Source: Streptomyces mayonensis (GTDB taxonomy: Bacteria > Actinomycetota > Actinomycetes > Streptomycetales > Streptomycetaceae). From it: a stretch of 53,651 bases of DNA. A program made the position numbers and the translations under genes. This document shows, piece after piece, positions 8,928 through 17,225 of this stretch (its first letter is position 1; each line of letters begins with the position of its first letter). The notes below the pieces were generated by a model that did no database searches, was not told the DNA's origin, and was given only the letters and a program-made list of their open reading frames with translations. The stretch lies in the NCBI RefSeq assembly GCF_018982965.1, contig NZ_JACBYP010000052.1:1-53651 (forward strand). The letters are read 5' to 3'.

Positions 8928-10310
8928 TCAGCAGCCGGACCTGCCCGCGTACAGGGCGAGCGCCGTGTGGGCGCCCAGGGTCGCGGTGAACTGTCCGGAG
9001 CCGTTCACGTCGACCGTGCCGCCGCTCTGGACGTCGCAGTACGTTCCGGCCGGCAGGGACGTCCGGTAGGTGCCCTCCAGCGGGCCCGGCTCGTGGTTGA
9101 GGACGACGAAGCCCTGGTCGCCGCGGCCGAAGGCGATGGCGTCGTTGCCGTTGTCCCACCAGTCCGTGACCGCCTGGCCGCGGGTGGCGTTGCGGAAGGC
9201 GACCATGGACGCGATCTCGGGCCAGGCGTGCTGGCACTTCCAGCCGTCCTGCCCGCAGGCGTCCACCCGGCCGCCGTTCGGGGGTCCGGCGTCCGCGTCC
9301 GACCACTCGTAGCCGGAGTTGACGTCGGGCGCGCCGTAGGGCCAGGCCAGCATGAAGACGTTGGCCAGGGTGTAGGCGGCGTCGTTCTTGTAGCTGAGCG
9401 TGCTGCCGTTGCGCTCGGTGTCGTGGTTGTCGACGAAGACACCGGCGTCCGCACTGCCGAGGTAGCCCCAGTCCTCGCCGTAGTTCTTCAGGTACGCGAG
9501 GTTCTCGTCGTTGAAGACGCGCTTGAGGTCGTAGGCGTAGCGGAACTCCTGCACGTCTCCGGTGCCGGTGTACTCGGCCGGCTGGACGGCCTCGCCGGCG
9601 CCGTGGATGACCTCCTGCTTCCAGTACACGGACGGGTCGGACAGCCGGGACCTGATGTCCGCCAGGTCGTCGGCCGGGATGTGCTTGGCCGCGTCGATCC
9701 GGAAGCCGTCGACGCCCAGCGAGAGCAGGTCGTTCAGGTACCCGGCGAGCCTGCCGCGGACGTACTCCTCTCCGGTGTCGAGGTCGGCGAGGCCCACCAG
9801 TTCGCAGTGCTGGACGTTGTAGCGGTCCTGGTAGTCGCTGATCTCGGCGGTGCAGTCGTCGAAGTCGGGCGCCGAGTACAGCCCGGGGTAGTCGTACTTG
9901 GAGTACGACGAGCCGCCGGTGCCGGTGCCGCTGCCCGCGGACATGTGGTTGACCACGGCGTCGGCGACGACCTTCACACCGGCCGCGTGGCAGGTGTCCA
10001 CCATGTCCTTGAAGGCGTCGCGGTCGCCGAGCCGTCCGGCGATCTTGTAGCTGACGGGCTGGTACGAGGTCCACCACTGCCCGCCCTGTATGTGCTCGGC
10101 GGGCGGGGAGACCTGCACGTAGCCGTAGCCCGCGGGGCCGAGGGTGCTGGTGCACTCCTTGGCGACGGAGGCGAAGTTCCACTCGAAGAGGACGGCGGTG
10201 ACGTCCTTGGCTCCGGGCGGGGAGGCCTGCGCGCCAGTCGGGGTCATGACAACCGAAGCGGCCGCGAGGGCGACCGCCGCCGTGAGGGTTCTGTGTGCCG
10301 TGCGTGCCAT
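8928..10310 (-). CDS. amy: Secreted alpha-amylase (GH13)
   Basis: 460 aa from ATG 10310 with AAGGA upstream. The signal peptide MARTAHRTLTAAVALAAASV... ends around residue 29 (GAQA/SPPG). The catalytic (beta/alpha)8 barrel shows the four GH13 regions: VVADAVVNHM, GFRIDAAKH with nucleophile D206, KQEVIHG with acid/base E233, and FVDNHDTERN with D297. The C-terminal ~90 residues are the beta-sandwich domain C. Length and sequence match the short Streptomyces alpha-amylases without a starch-binding domain. It hydrolyses starch outside the cell to maltodextrins, the substrates of the MalEFG importer encoded just upstream. An operator-like inverted repeat precedes it, and a hairpin separates it from the alpha-glucosidase gene, so it probably has its own promoter. 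Confidence 0.96.
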   Translation of the reverse strand: MARTAHRTLTAAVALAAASVVMTPTGAQASPPGAKDVTAVLFEWNFASVAKECTSTLGPAGYGYVQVSPPAEHIQGGQWWTSYQPVSYKIAGRLGDRDAFKDMVDTCHAAGVKVVADAVVNHMSAGSGTGTGGSSYSKYDYPGLYSAPDFDDCTAEISDYQDRYNVQHCELVGLADLDTGEEYVRGRLAGYLNDLLSLGVDGFRIDAAKHIPADDLADIRSRLSDPSVYWKQEVIHGAGEAVQPAEYTGTGDVQEFRYAYDLKRVFNDENLAYLKNYGEDWGYLGSADAGVFVDNHDTERNGSTLSYKNDAAYTLANVFMLAWPYGAPDVNSGYEWSDADAGPPNGGRVDACGQDGWKCQHAWPEIASMVAFRNATRGQAVTDWWDNGNDAIAFGRGDQGFVVLNHEPGPLEGTYRTSLPAGTYCDVQSGGTVDVNGSGQFTATLGAHTALALYAGRSGC

Positions 10311-10355
10311 GTGGGGGTTCCTTCTTCGTCGAAGGCTCTGGGGACACTGAAGGTT

Positions 10356-10376
10356 CTTGCTGAAAGCTTCAGCAAG
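10356..10376 (-). promoter_or_regulatory. MalR/Reg1-type operator upstream of the amylase
   Basis: A 9-bp perfect inverted repeat, CTTGCTGAA-AGC-TTCAGCAAG, located 46 bp upstream of the amylase start. It shares the CTTGC...GCAAG ends of the malE operators, and maltose-type repression of Streptomyces amylases by MalR/Reg1 at such sites is established. The assignment to this particular MalR is inference. Confidence 0.7.
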
Positions 10377-10400
10377 TTTTCGGGTGACGCAGATACTAGA

Positions 10401-10428
10401 GGCCCGCCGCCCGAAAGGGCAGCGGGCC
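10401..10428 (-). terminator. Hairpin after the alpha-glucosidase gene
   Basis: Twelve-nt arms GGCCCGCCGCCC / GGGCAGCGGGCC around GAAA, with one C-A mismatch. It lies between the aglA stop and the amylase operator, so it would end the malEFG-aglA transcript and insulate the amylase promoter. Confidence 0.6.
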
Positions 10429-10485
10429 GTACGGAATTGAATGAAAAAACTTCCAGGCAGGGTGCCCGGGGAACCTGCCGGCCGG

Positions 10486-12177
10486 TCAGGAGGCCGACCA
10501 CCACACCGTCGTGTCCGCCGGAACCTTCGCCTCGCCCGACGCCTCGGTGACCTCGCCGGTCGCGAGCAGCAGCCGGCCGTACGCCGGCATCGGCACGGAC
10601 TCGCCGGTGGTGTTGGCCACGCACACGAACTCCCCACGCCGGAAGGCGAGGACGCCCTCGGGGGCGCGCAGCCACTCCACCGCGTCGCCCGCACCCAGGC
10701 CGGCCTGCTCGCGGCGGACGGCCAGCGCGGCACGGTACAGCTCCAGGGTCGAGCCGGGGTCTCCGGTCTGCGCCTCGACGCTCAGCCCGCCCCAGTCGGC
10801 CGGCTGCGGCAGCCAGCTGCCGCCGTCGCCGAAGCCGTACGACGGTCCCGTGCGCGTCCAGGGGATCGGCACCCGGCAGCCGTCGCGGAAGCCGTCCTGG
10901 CCGGCGCCGCGGAAGTAGGCGGGGTCCTGGCGGACCTCGTCGGGCAGGTCGACGACGTCCGGCAGGCCCAGCTCCTCGCCCTGGTAGACGTAGGCGGAAC
11001 CGGGGAGGGCCAGCATCAGGAGGGTGGCGGCGCGGGCCCTTCGGAGCCCGAGCCCGCGGTCTCCGGCCAGCCGGATCTGGGTGCCGAGGCCCGCCGGGTT
11101 GGCGAAGCGGGTGGCGTGCCGGGTGACGTCGTGGTTGGACAGCACCCAGGTGGCGGGGGCGCCGACGGGGCGCATGGCGTCCAGGGTGCGGTCGATGACG
11201 GTGCGCAGTTCGGCGGCGTCCCAGTGGGTGGCCAGGTACTGGAAGTTGAAGGCCTGGTGCAGTTCGTCGGGGCGTACGTAGTTGGCGGTGCGCTCGACGG
11301 TCGGGGTCCAGGCCTCGGCGACGAAGATGCGTTCGCCGGTGTACTCGTCGAGCACCAGCCGCCACTCGCGGTAGATGTCGTGGACGCCGTCCTGGTCGAA
11401 GAACGGCATGACATCGTTGCCCAGCAGCGTGAGCTGCTCGTGGTTTCCCAGGTCGGGCAGGCCTTCGGCCTTCACCATGCCGTGGGCGACGTCGATGCGG
11501 AAGCCGTCCACGCCCATGTCCAGCCAGAACCGCAGGACGGAGCGGAACTCGTCGCCGACGGCCGGGTGTTCCCAGTTGAAGTCGGGCTGCTCGGGGGCGA
11601 ACAGGTGCAGGTACCACTCCCCCGCTGTGCCGTCGGGCTCGGTGACCCGGGTCCAGGCGGGACCGCCGAAGATGGACTCCCAGTCGTTGGGCGGCAGTTC
11701 GCCGTGCTTCCCCTTGCCGGGACGGAAGTGGTAACGGTCCCGGGAGGGGGAGCCGGGGCCCTCGGCGAGGGCGCGTTTGAACCACTCGTGCTGGTCGGAG
11801 GAGTGGTTGGGGACCAGGTCGACGATGATGCGCAGGCCCAGTGTGTGGGCGTCGCGGATCAGCGCGTCGGCGTCCAGGAGGGTGCCGAACACGGGGTCGA
11901 CGGCCCGGTAGTCGGCGACGTCGTAGCCGGCGTCGGCCTGCGGGGAGGCGTAGAAGGGGCTGAGCCACACGGCGTCCACGCCCAGGTCGCGCAGGTAGGG
12001 CAGGCGGGTGCGGACGCCTTCCAGGTCGCCCATGCCGTCGCCGTTGCTGTCGGCGAAACTGCGCGGGTACACCTGGTAGATGACCGCGTCCCGCCACCAG
12101 TCGGGGCGTCCTTCGACGGCCGGGACGGCGGCGACGGCGGAGGTGGGGGCCGGTGCGGCGGAGTGCTGCTGGCTCAT
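10486..12177 (-). CDS. aglA: Intracellular alpha-glucosidase (GH13, oligo-1,6-glucosidase/maltase type)
   Basis: 563 aa with no signal peptide. The start WWRDAVIYQVYPRSFADSNG is the standard opening of GH13 alpha-glucosidases. Catalytic residues are visible: D229 in GFRIDVAHGM, E288 in FVAEAW and D350 in LSNHDVTRH. The IIVDLVPNH region I and the small C-terminal beta domain are also present. In the cytosol it would cleave maltose and short maltodextrins imported by MalEFG to glucose. It is the fourth gene after malE-malF-malG, separated from malG by ~170 bp containing 15-bp tandem repeats, and is followed by a hairpin. The name aglA follows usage for the orthologous position in Streptomyces mal clusters. 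Confidence 0.94.
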   Translation of the reverse strand: MSQQHSAAPAPTSAVAAVPAVEGRPDWWRDAVIYQVYPRSFADSNGDGMGDLEGVRTRLPYLRDLGVDAVWLSPFYASPQADAGYDVADYRAVDPVFGTLLDADALIRDAHTLGLRIIVDLVPNHSSDQHEWFKRALAEGPGSPSRDRYHFRPGKGKHGELPPNDWESIFGGPAWTRVTEPDGTAGEWYLHLFAPEQPDFNWEHPAVGDEFRSVLRFWLDMGVDGFRIDVAHGMVKAEGLPDLGNHEQLTLLGNDVMPFFDQDGVHDIYREWRLVLDEYTGERIFVAEAWTPTVERTANYVRPDELHQAFNFQYLATHWDAAELRTVIDRTLDAMRPVGAPATWVLSNHDVTRHATRFANPAGLGTQIRLAGDRGLGLRRARAATLLMLALPGSAYVYQGEELGLPDVVDLPDEVRQDPAYFRGAGQDGFRDGCRVPIPWTRTGPSYGFGDGGSWLPQPADWGGLSVEAQTGDPGSTLELYRAALAVRREQAGLGAGDAVEWLRAPEGVLAFRRGEFVCVANTTGESVPMPAYGRLLLATGEVTEASGEAKVPADTTVWWSAS

Positions 12178-12192
12178 GTCGTCCTTGCTGTA

Positions 12193-12267
12193 TACGGACT
12201 TGGCGGGTACGGGCTTGGCGGGTACGGGCTTGGCGGGTCCGGGCTTGGCGGGTCCGGGCTTCCCAAG
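12193..12267. repeat. 15-bp tandem repeats in the malG-aglA gap
   Basis: Four consecutive 15-bp units of the form TACGGGCTTGGCGGG (first T-A-C varies to T-C-C; one unit has GGAC), then a partial unit. Degenerate copies continue to about 12308. They fill most of the 168-bp gap between the malG stop and the aglA start and are not plausibly coding. Confidence 0.75.
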
Positions 12268-12345
12268 TTCGGCGGGTACTGGCTTCCCGGGTACGGGCTT
12301 GCGGGTACGAAGGTCTTCTCATTCGTTGATACGGGCAGCCGGGCG

Positions 12346-13263
12346 TCAGCCCTTGGTGCCGCCGGCGGTGAGGCCGGTGACCAGGTTCTTCTGCACGAGG
12401 TAGAAGAACGCGGAGACGGGTATCGCGACGAGGACGGCGGTGGCGGCCATCAGGTGGCGCTGCGCGTCGTGCTCGCTGACGAAGCTCTGCAGGCCGACCG
12501 CGAAGGTGTACTTCGTGTCGCTCAGCATGAACGTCGAGGCGAAGGCGACCTCGCCGAAGGCCGTGATGAAGCTGTAGAAACCGGCGACCGCGAGGCCCGG
12601 CCGGGCCAGCGGCAGGATCAGCCGGAAGAAGGTGCCGAACGGCGACAGCCCGTCCACCCGCCCGGCCTCGTCGATCTCGAAGGGAATGGTGTCGAAGTAC
12701 CCCTTGAGCAGCCACGCGCAGTACGGCACCGCGGTCGAGCAGTAGACGAGGACGAGGCCGAGGTAGCTGTCGACGAGCTGGAGCGAGGACAGGATCTGGT
12801 ACATCGGCACGATCAGTACGGCGATGGGGAACATCTGGGTGACCAGCAGGATCCACATGAGCTTCCGGTAGCCGGGGAAGCGCATGCGGGAGACCGCGTA
12901 GCCGGTCGTCGCGGCGACCAGGACGCCGATGACCGTGGTGCCCAGTGAGACGATCAGCGAGCTCTTCAGCCAGTCGAAGAAGTTCGTGTGCTGGAGCACG
13001 AAGGTGTAGTTGTCGAGGGTCATCTTCGACCAGATGCCCCCGGGGTGCAGGTAGTCGTCCTTGTCCGGGCCGAGCGACAGGTAGACCAGCCAGGCGACCG
13101 GGAAGAGCGCGACGAGGCTCGCGACGCTCAGGACGCCGTGGGAGGCGAGGGACGCGGCGCGGCCGCGTTCGCCGCGGCCGCGGACCTTGCGCTGCGGCAC
13201 GGTGGACCGGGTGTCGGTGGCCTGCTCCGCCGGGGCGGCGGCCGACGCGGTGCTTGTACTCAT
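12346..13263 (-). CDS. malG: Maltose/maltodextrin ABC transporter permease MalG
   Basis: 305 aa, six predicted transmembrane helices after a hydrophilic Arg-rich N-terminus. The binding-protein-dependent permease EAA loop that docks to the ATPase is clear: EIDEAGRVDGLSPFGTFFRL. It starts 13 bp downstream of the malF stop with an AGGAG RBS, so the two permease genes are co-transcribed and probably co-translated. No cognate ATPase gene is present; in Streptomyces the shared ATPase MsiK, encoded elsewhere, energises this type of importer. Confidence 0.95.
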   Translation of the reverse strand: MSTSTASAAAPAEQATDTRSTVPQRKVRGRGERGRAASLASHGVLSVASLVALFPVAWLVYLSLGPDKDDYLHPGGIWSKMTLDNYTFVLQHTNFFDWLKSSLIVSLGTTVIGVLVAATTGYAVSRMRFPGYRKLMWILLVTQMFPIAVLIVPMYQILSSLQLVDSYLGLVLVYCSTAVPYCAWLLKGYFDTIPFEIDEAGRVDGLSPFGTFFRLILPLARPGLAVAGFYSFITAFGEVAFASTFMLSDTKYTFAVGLQSFVSEHDAQRHLMAATAVLVAIPVSAFFYLVQKNLVTGLTAGGTKG

Positions 13264-13276
13264 GGCGGCTCCTGCC

Positions 13277-14281
13277 TCAGTTCGCGAGCTGCTGCTCGCC
13301 CCGGTTCAGCCAGCGGCGGTAGAAGGAGGTGAAGACGATCAGGATGGCCAGCAGCAGGATGCCGTAGGCGGCGGACTGCGCGAAGTCGCGCGGCTGCTGC
13401 CCGAAGCCGAGCTGGTACGCCCAGGTGACGAGGATCTGCGCGTCGGGCGCGGTGTTGCCGAACAGCAGGAAGATCACGGCGAACTGGTTGAAGGTCCAGA
13501 TGACGCCGAGCAGGACGACGGTGGAGCTGACCGACCTGAGCCCCGGCAGGGTGACGTACCAGAAGCGCTGCCAGGCGTTCGCGCCGTCCATCTCGGCGGC
13601 CTCGTAGAGGCTGTGGTCGATGGACTGCAGGCCGCCGAGGAGCGAGACCATCATGAACGGCACCCCGCACCAGGTGTTCACCATGATCGCGGAGAAGCGC
13701 TGCCAGAAGGTGTCCTCCAGCCAGGCCGGGGTCGGCAGGTGCAGCCAGTCCAGGGCGGAGTTGATGATGCCGGAGTCGGCGAGCATGAAGCGCCAGCCGA
13801 AGACCGTCACGAAGGTGGGAACGGCCCACGGCAGGACCAGGATCAGCCGGTAGAAGGTGCGCCCGCGCAGCTTCTGGTTGAGCAGCAGGGCGAGGCCGAG
13901 CCCGATGAGGAAGTGCAGGCCGACGCAGACGGCCGTCCACACGATGGTCCAGATGAAGTGCGACCAGAAGCGGTCGTACGCGGTCGGGCCCCAGAGGATG
14001 TCGGCGTAGTTGTCCAGGCCGACGAACTTGTAGGTGGCCTCGATCTCGTTGACGCCGATGGTGCGCGCCGAGTTGAGGCTGTTGGCGTCGGTGAGGGTGA
14101 GGTAGAGGCCGTAGCCCAGCGGATACAGCACGAGGACGCCGATCACGACGGCCACCGGCGCGATCATGGCGTAGGCGTACCAGTGCTTCTGGTAGCCGTC
14201 TTTGAGACGCCGGCCGAGGCCGGGCCGCGGGGTGCGGTCACCGCGGCGCCTGCCGGTCGCGCGGTCGATGGCGACTGTCAT
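13277..14281 (-). CDS. malF: Maltose/maltodextrin ABC transporter permease MalF
   Basis: 334 aa with about six transmembrane helices. An extracytoplasmic insertion (residues ~55-100) precedes the core, and the EAA loop is EAAEMDGANAWQRFWYVTLP. The first ~35 residues are Arg/Gly-rich and cytosolic. It forms the heterodimeric channel with MalG. The 128-bp gap to malE contains a strong hairpin, so expression is likely lower than malE. Confidence 0.95.
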   Translation of the reverse strand: MTVAIDRATGRRRGDRTPRPGLGRRLKDGYQKHWYAYAMIAPVAVVIGVLVLYPLGYGLYLTLTDANSLNSARTIGVNEIEATYKFVGLDNYADILWGPTAYDRFWSHFIWTIVWTAVCVGLHFLIGLGLALLLNQKLRGRTFYRLILVLPWAVPTFVTVFGWRFMLADSGIINSALDWLHLPTPAWLEDTFWQRFSAIMVNTWCGVPFMMVSLLGGLQSIDHSLYEAAEMDGANAWQRFWYVTLPGLRSVSSTVVLLGVIWTFNQFAVIFLLFGNTAPDAQILVTWAYQLGFGQQPRDFAQSAAYGILLLAILIVFTSFYRRWLNRGEQQLAN

Positions 14282-14348
14282 GGTTCGACACCTTCAGGAG
14301 CATCGGGACGAGCGGAAGGTCGGGGGGTGCGGCGCTCGGTGCGCCGGC

Positions 14349-14383
14349 CCGCCGGGTCCCTCCCCTCCGTGGGGACCCGGCGG
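14349..14383 (-). terminator. Intercistronic hairpin between malE and malF
   Basis: A perfect 12-bp inverted repeat CCGCCGGGTCCC / GGGACCCGGCGG with an 11-nt loop, 26 bp beyond malE's stop in the direction of the minus-strand transcript. It would act as a partial terminator or 3'-end stabiliser, giving excess binding protein over permease. Confidence 0.7.
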
Positions 14384-14409
14384 TCGGGCGGGTCAGGTAC
14401 GGCGCGGCG

Positions 14410-15681
14410 TCACTTGCCGAAGTCCGGCACCAGCTTGGCGATCGCGGTCTCGGCGTCGCCCAGGCCCTCGTCCAGGGACTTCTTGCCGCCGGCGATCTGC
14501 GGCAGTTCGTCGTCGAGCGGCGTCCACAGGGAGCTGTACTCGGGCAGCGCCGGGCGCGGCCGGGCGGCGGGCAGGACCGTCTGGAAGCCGGCGATGCCCG
14601 GGTCGGCCTTGACCTCGTCGGTGTAGGCGTCGTCGCGGGTCGGCAGCGTGGAGTTCTTCAGGGCGACGGTCTCCTGGGACTTCGCCGAGGCCATGAACTT
14701 GACGAACTTCAGCGCGGCCTCCTGGTGCGCCTGGTCCGAGCCCGCGTAGACCGAGAGGTTGTGGCCGCCGGTCGGGGAGCCCGCCTTGCCGGTGGAGCCG
14801 GCCGGGACGGTGGCGATGCCGAGGTTGTCCTTGTCCTTGAAGGCGGAGCCCTTGTAGAAGTTGGTGATCTCCCAGGGGCCCTGGATCGTGGAGGCGACCT
14901 TGCCGCTGATGAACGCCTCCTGGATGTGGGCGTAGGCGTCGGCGGTGGTGTCGGCCTTGTGCAGGCCCTTGCCGTCGAACAGGCTCAGCCAGGTGCCGTA
15001 GGCCTGCTGGGCGGCGGGCGCGTTGACGGTGACCTTCCGGGCGTCGGCGTCGACGGTGTCGGTGCCCTCGCCGTAGAGGAACGGCTGCGCGTAGTAGCCG
15101 GCGGTGGAGGCCCAGTAGCCGTCGACGCCGGTCTTGTCCTTGATGGTGGCGGCGGCCTTCTTCAGGTCGTCCCAGCTCTTCGGCGCCTCGACGCCGGCCT
15201 TCTGGAACAGTTCCTTGTTGTAGACGAAGGCGAGGGTGTCGGTGACCAGCGGGACGCCGTAGGTCTTGCCCTCGTACTTCGCCTGCTCGATCAGGTTGGG
15301 CTGGAAGGCGTCCTGCTCGGCGAGGGCCTCGGTGCCGTCCAGCGGCAGGAAGAAGCCCTTCTTGGCGAAGGCGGGGGTCCAGCCGACCTCGGCGCGCAGC
15401 ACGTCGGGGGCGCCCTTGGAGCCGGCCGCGGTGTCGAACTTGTTCTGCGCCTGGTCGAAGGGGACGTTGACGAAGTTGACCTTGATGCCCTTGTGGGCGG
15501 CCTCGAACTCCTTGACCAGGGCCTTGTAGGCCGGCGCCTCGTTGGTCGCGTTGGAGGTGTCCCAGTAAGTGATGGTGACCGGTCCGCCCGACTCGCTGTC
15601 GCTGCCGCCGTCCCCGCCGCACGCCGTCGCCGCCAGGGCGAGGGACGCCACCAGCGCGGTGGCCGCTATGCCACGCCGCAT
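14410..15681 (-). CDS. malE: Maltose/maltodextrin-binding lipoprotein MalE
   Basis: 423 aa. The signal peptide and lipobox (ALAATAC, lipidated Cys at residue 21) precede a Gly/Ser/Asp linker, so it is a surface-anchored solute-binding protein. The mature part is a family-1 extracellular binding fold: VTITYWDTSN, LVKEFEAAHKGIKVNFVNVP, an IQGPWEITNF hinge region and SVYAGSDQAHQEAALKFVKF. AAGGAGA lies just before ATG 15681. First gene of the malEFG operon, divergent from malR with CTTGCA operators between. It captures maltose and maltodextrins for MalFG. Confidence 0.96.
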   Translation of the reverse strand: MRRGIAATALVASLALAATACGGDGGSDSESGGPVTITYWDTSNATNEAPAYKALVKEFEAAHKGIKVNFVNVPFDQAQNKFDTAAGSKGAPDVLRAEVGWTPAFAKKGFFLPLDGTEALAEQDAFQPNLIEQAKYEGKTYGVPLVTDTLAFVYNKELFQKAGVEAPKSWDDLKKAAATIKDKTGVDGYWASTAGYYAQPFLYGEGTDTVDADARKVTVNAPAAQQAYGTWLSLFDGKGLHKADTTADAYAHIQEAFISGKVASTIQGPWEITNFYKGSAFKDKDNLGIATVPAGSTGKAGSPTGGHNLSVYAGSDQAHQEAALKFVKFMASAKSQETVALKNSTLPTRDDAYTDEVKADPGIAGFQTVLPAARPRPALPEYSSLWTPLDDELPQIAGGKKSLDEGLGDAETAIAKLVPDFGK

Positions 15682-15813
15682 GAGTTCTCCTTGAGGGTGA
15701 AAGCCCGTGTGGTGCAGGGTGCGGGCCCGTCCGCCGCTCCTGCCGACACCGACCGCGCCATCGCCGTCGTCGGGCGACGTGAACGTAACAGCGTGGAAAG
15801 CTGCGCGAAAGGT

Positions 15814-15834
15814 CTTGCAGCAAAAAAATGCAAG
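15814..15834. promoter_or_regulatory. MalR operator, malE-proximal
   Basis: An inverted repeat CTTGCA-N9-TGCAAG with an A-rich centre, 133 bp upstream of malE. It matches the CTTGCAG/CTTGCAAG operator described for Streptomyces MalR at the malE promoter. Confidence 0.8.
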
Positions 15835-15969
15835 AGATCTCCGAAGTTATCCGGGCGTGACCCGGGGGCGATCGCCGTGAGACCCTGGCAGACACCTTGC
15901 GGACAAGGGACGAGCGGTCTGTTTACGGGGATCTAGCGGGATCGGGCGCGACGGAGCGGGATCCCAGCG

Positions 15970-15996
15970 CTTGTGCAAGAATCTGCAAGCTCTTGC
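15970..15996. promoter_or_regulatory. MalR operator-like cluster, malR-proximal
   Basis: Two adjacent small palindromes, CTTG-TG-CAAG (15970-15979) and GCAAG-CT-CTTGC (15985-15996), upstream of malR. They use the same half-sites as the malE-proximal operator, suggesting cooperative binding and autoregulation. The rest of the 443-bp malE-malR gap shows no coding potential I would support. Confidence 0.65.
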
Positions 15997-16110
15997 CGTC
16001 ACATTCATGAGGGAGCGCGATGACGCAGCAGCCGGCGCCGGGTCGTCCGACGGGCCGTGCAACAGGCCGCCCACGGCGCCCGATCGGTGTGCAAGGCGGC
16101 GGCCGACCGG

Positions 16111-16116
16111 TACAGT
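16111..16116 (+). promoter_or_regulatory. Putative -10 box (TACAGT) of malR
   Basis: TACAGT ends 8 nt before GTG 16125 and no RBS separates them, so malR is probably leaderless. This supports the shorter malR start over ATG 16020. Confidence 0.55.
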
Positions 16117-16124
16117 CCACCCCT

Positions 16125-17159
16125 GTGACCACACGGCTTGCCGACATCGCTGCCCAGGCGGGGGTGAGCGAAGCGACGGTCAGCCGGGTCCTCAACGGGA
16201 AGCCGGGCGTCGCCGCCACCACCCGCCAGTCCGTGCTCGCCGCCCTCGACGTGCTGGGTTACGAGCGCCCGGTACGGCTGCGACAGCGCAGCGAAGGTCT
16301 GGTGGGCCTGATCACCCCGGAGCTGGAGAACCCGATATTCCCGGCTCTTGCCCAGGTCATCGGCCAGGCGCTGACCCGCCAGGGCTACACGCCGGTCCTC
16401 GCCACGCAGACCCCGGGCGGCTCCACCGAGGACGAGCTGACCGAGATGCTGGTGGACCGCGGGGTCGCCGGGATCATCTACGTCTCGGGCCTGCACGCCG
16501 ACACCACTGCCGACATGCAGCGCTACGAGCGGCTGCGGGCGCAGGGCGTGCCCTTCGTCCTCGTCGACGGCTTCTCCTCGCAGGTGCAGGCGCCGTTCAT
16601 CTCCCCGGACGACCGCGCCGCGATGAGCCTGGCGGTCACGCACCTGGTCTCGCTCGGCCACACCCGGATCGGACTGGCCCTCGGCCCGAAGCGGTTCGTG
16701 CCGGTGCAGCGCAAGATCGAGGGGTTCGTCCGCACGGTCCGGGACCAGCTGGGGCTGGATGCCCGGACCGTGGAGAACGAACTCGTCCAGCACTCGCTGT
16801 ACACCCTGGAGGGCGGGCAGGCGGCGGCCGCCGCGCTGATCGAGCGGGACTGCACGGCGGTGGTCTGCGCCAGCGACATGATGGCGCTGGGCGCGATACG
16901 GGCGGCGCGGCAGCTGGGCCTGGACGTGCCCAAGGGCGTCTCGGTCGTCGGCTTCGACGACTCGCCGCTGATCGCCTTCACCGACCCGCCGCTGACGACG
17001 GTCCGCAAGCCGGTCCCGGCGATGGGGCAGGCGGCGGTGCGCACGCTGCTCGAGGAGATCGCGGGGACGCCCGCGCCGCACAGCGAGTTCGTTTTCATGC
17101 CGGAGCTGGTGGTACGCGGCTCGACCGCGTCGGCACCGGGCGAACGCCCCCGTCCCTGA
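16125..17159 (+). CDS. malR: LacI/GalR-family maltose repressor MalR (Reg1-like)
   Basis: 344 aa from GTG 16125. The HTH begins at residue 3 (TRLADIAAQAGVSEATVSRV, then LNGKPGV), including the LacI hinge region. The effector domain is periplasmic-binding-protein-like (GLITPELENPIFPALAQVIG, CASDMMALGAIRAARQLGL, VSVVGFDDSPLIAF). The frame continues upstream to ATG 16020, but that extension is Arg/Pro-rich and unlike LacI proteins, and 344 aa is the usual MalR length. Divergent from malE, it represses the maltose operon and probably the amylase through CTTGCA-type operators, and is relieved by maltose-derived inducers (family knowledge). Confidence 0.94.
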   Translation: MTTRLADIAAQAGVSEATVSRVLNGKPGVAATTRQSVLAALDVLGYERPVRLRQRSEGLVGLITPELENPIFPALAQVIGQALTRQGYTPVLATQTPGGSTEDELTEMLVDRGVAGIIYVSGLHADTTADMQRYERLRAQGVPFVLVDGFSSQVQAPFISPDDRAAMSLAVTHLVSLGHTRIGLALGPKRFVPVQRKIEGFVRTVRDQLGLDARTVENELVQHSLYTLEGGQAAAAALIERDCTAVVCASDMMALGAIRAARQLGLDVPKGVSVVGFDDSPLIAFTDPPLTTVRKPVPAMGQAAVRTLLEEIAGTPAPHSEFVFMPELVVRGSTASAPGERPRP

Positions 17160-17183
17160 TCCCCCTGGCAGTACTTCTCACCG

Positions 17184-17208
17184 GGGCCGGGTACGGCGTA
17201 CCCGGCCC
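17184..17208. terminator. Terminator hairpin between malR and the ricin-lectin gene
   Basis: A perfect 11-bp inverted repeat GGGCCGGGTAC / GTACCCGGCCC with a 3-nt loop, placed between converging genes. It also marks the junction between the maltose cluster and the type VII locus. Confidence 0.75.
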
Positions 17209-17225
17209 GTCGGGCCCCGTGCCGC

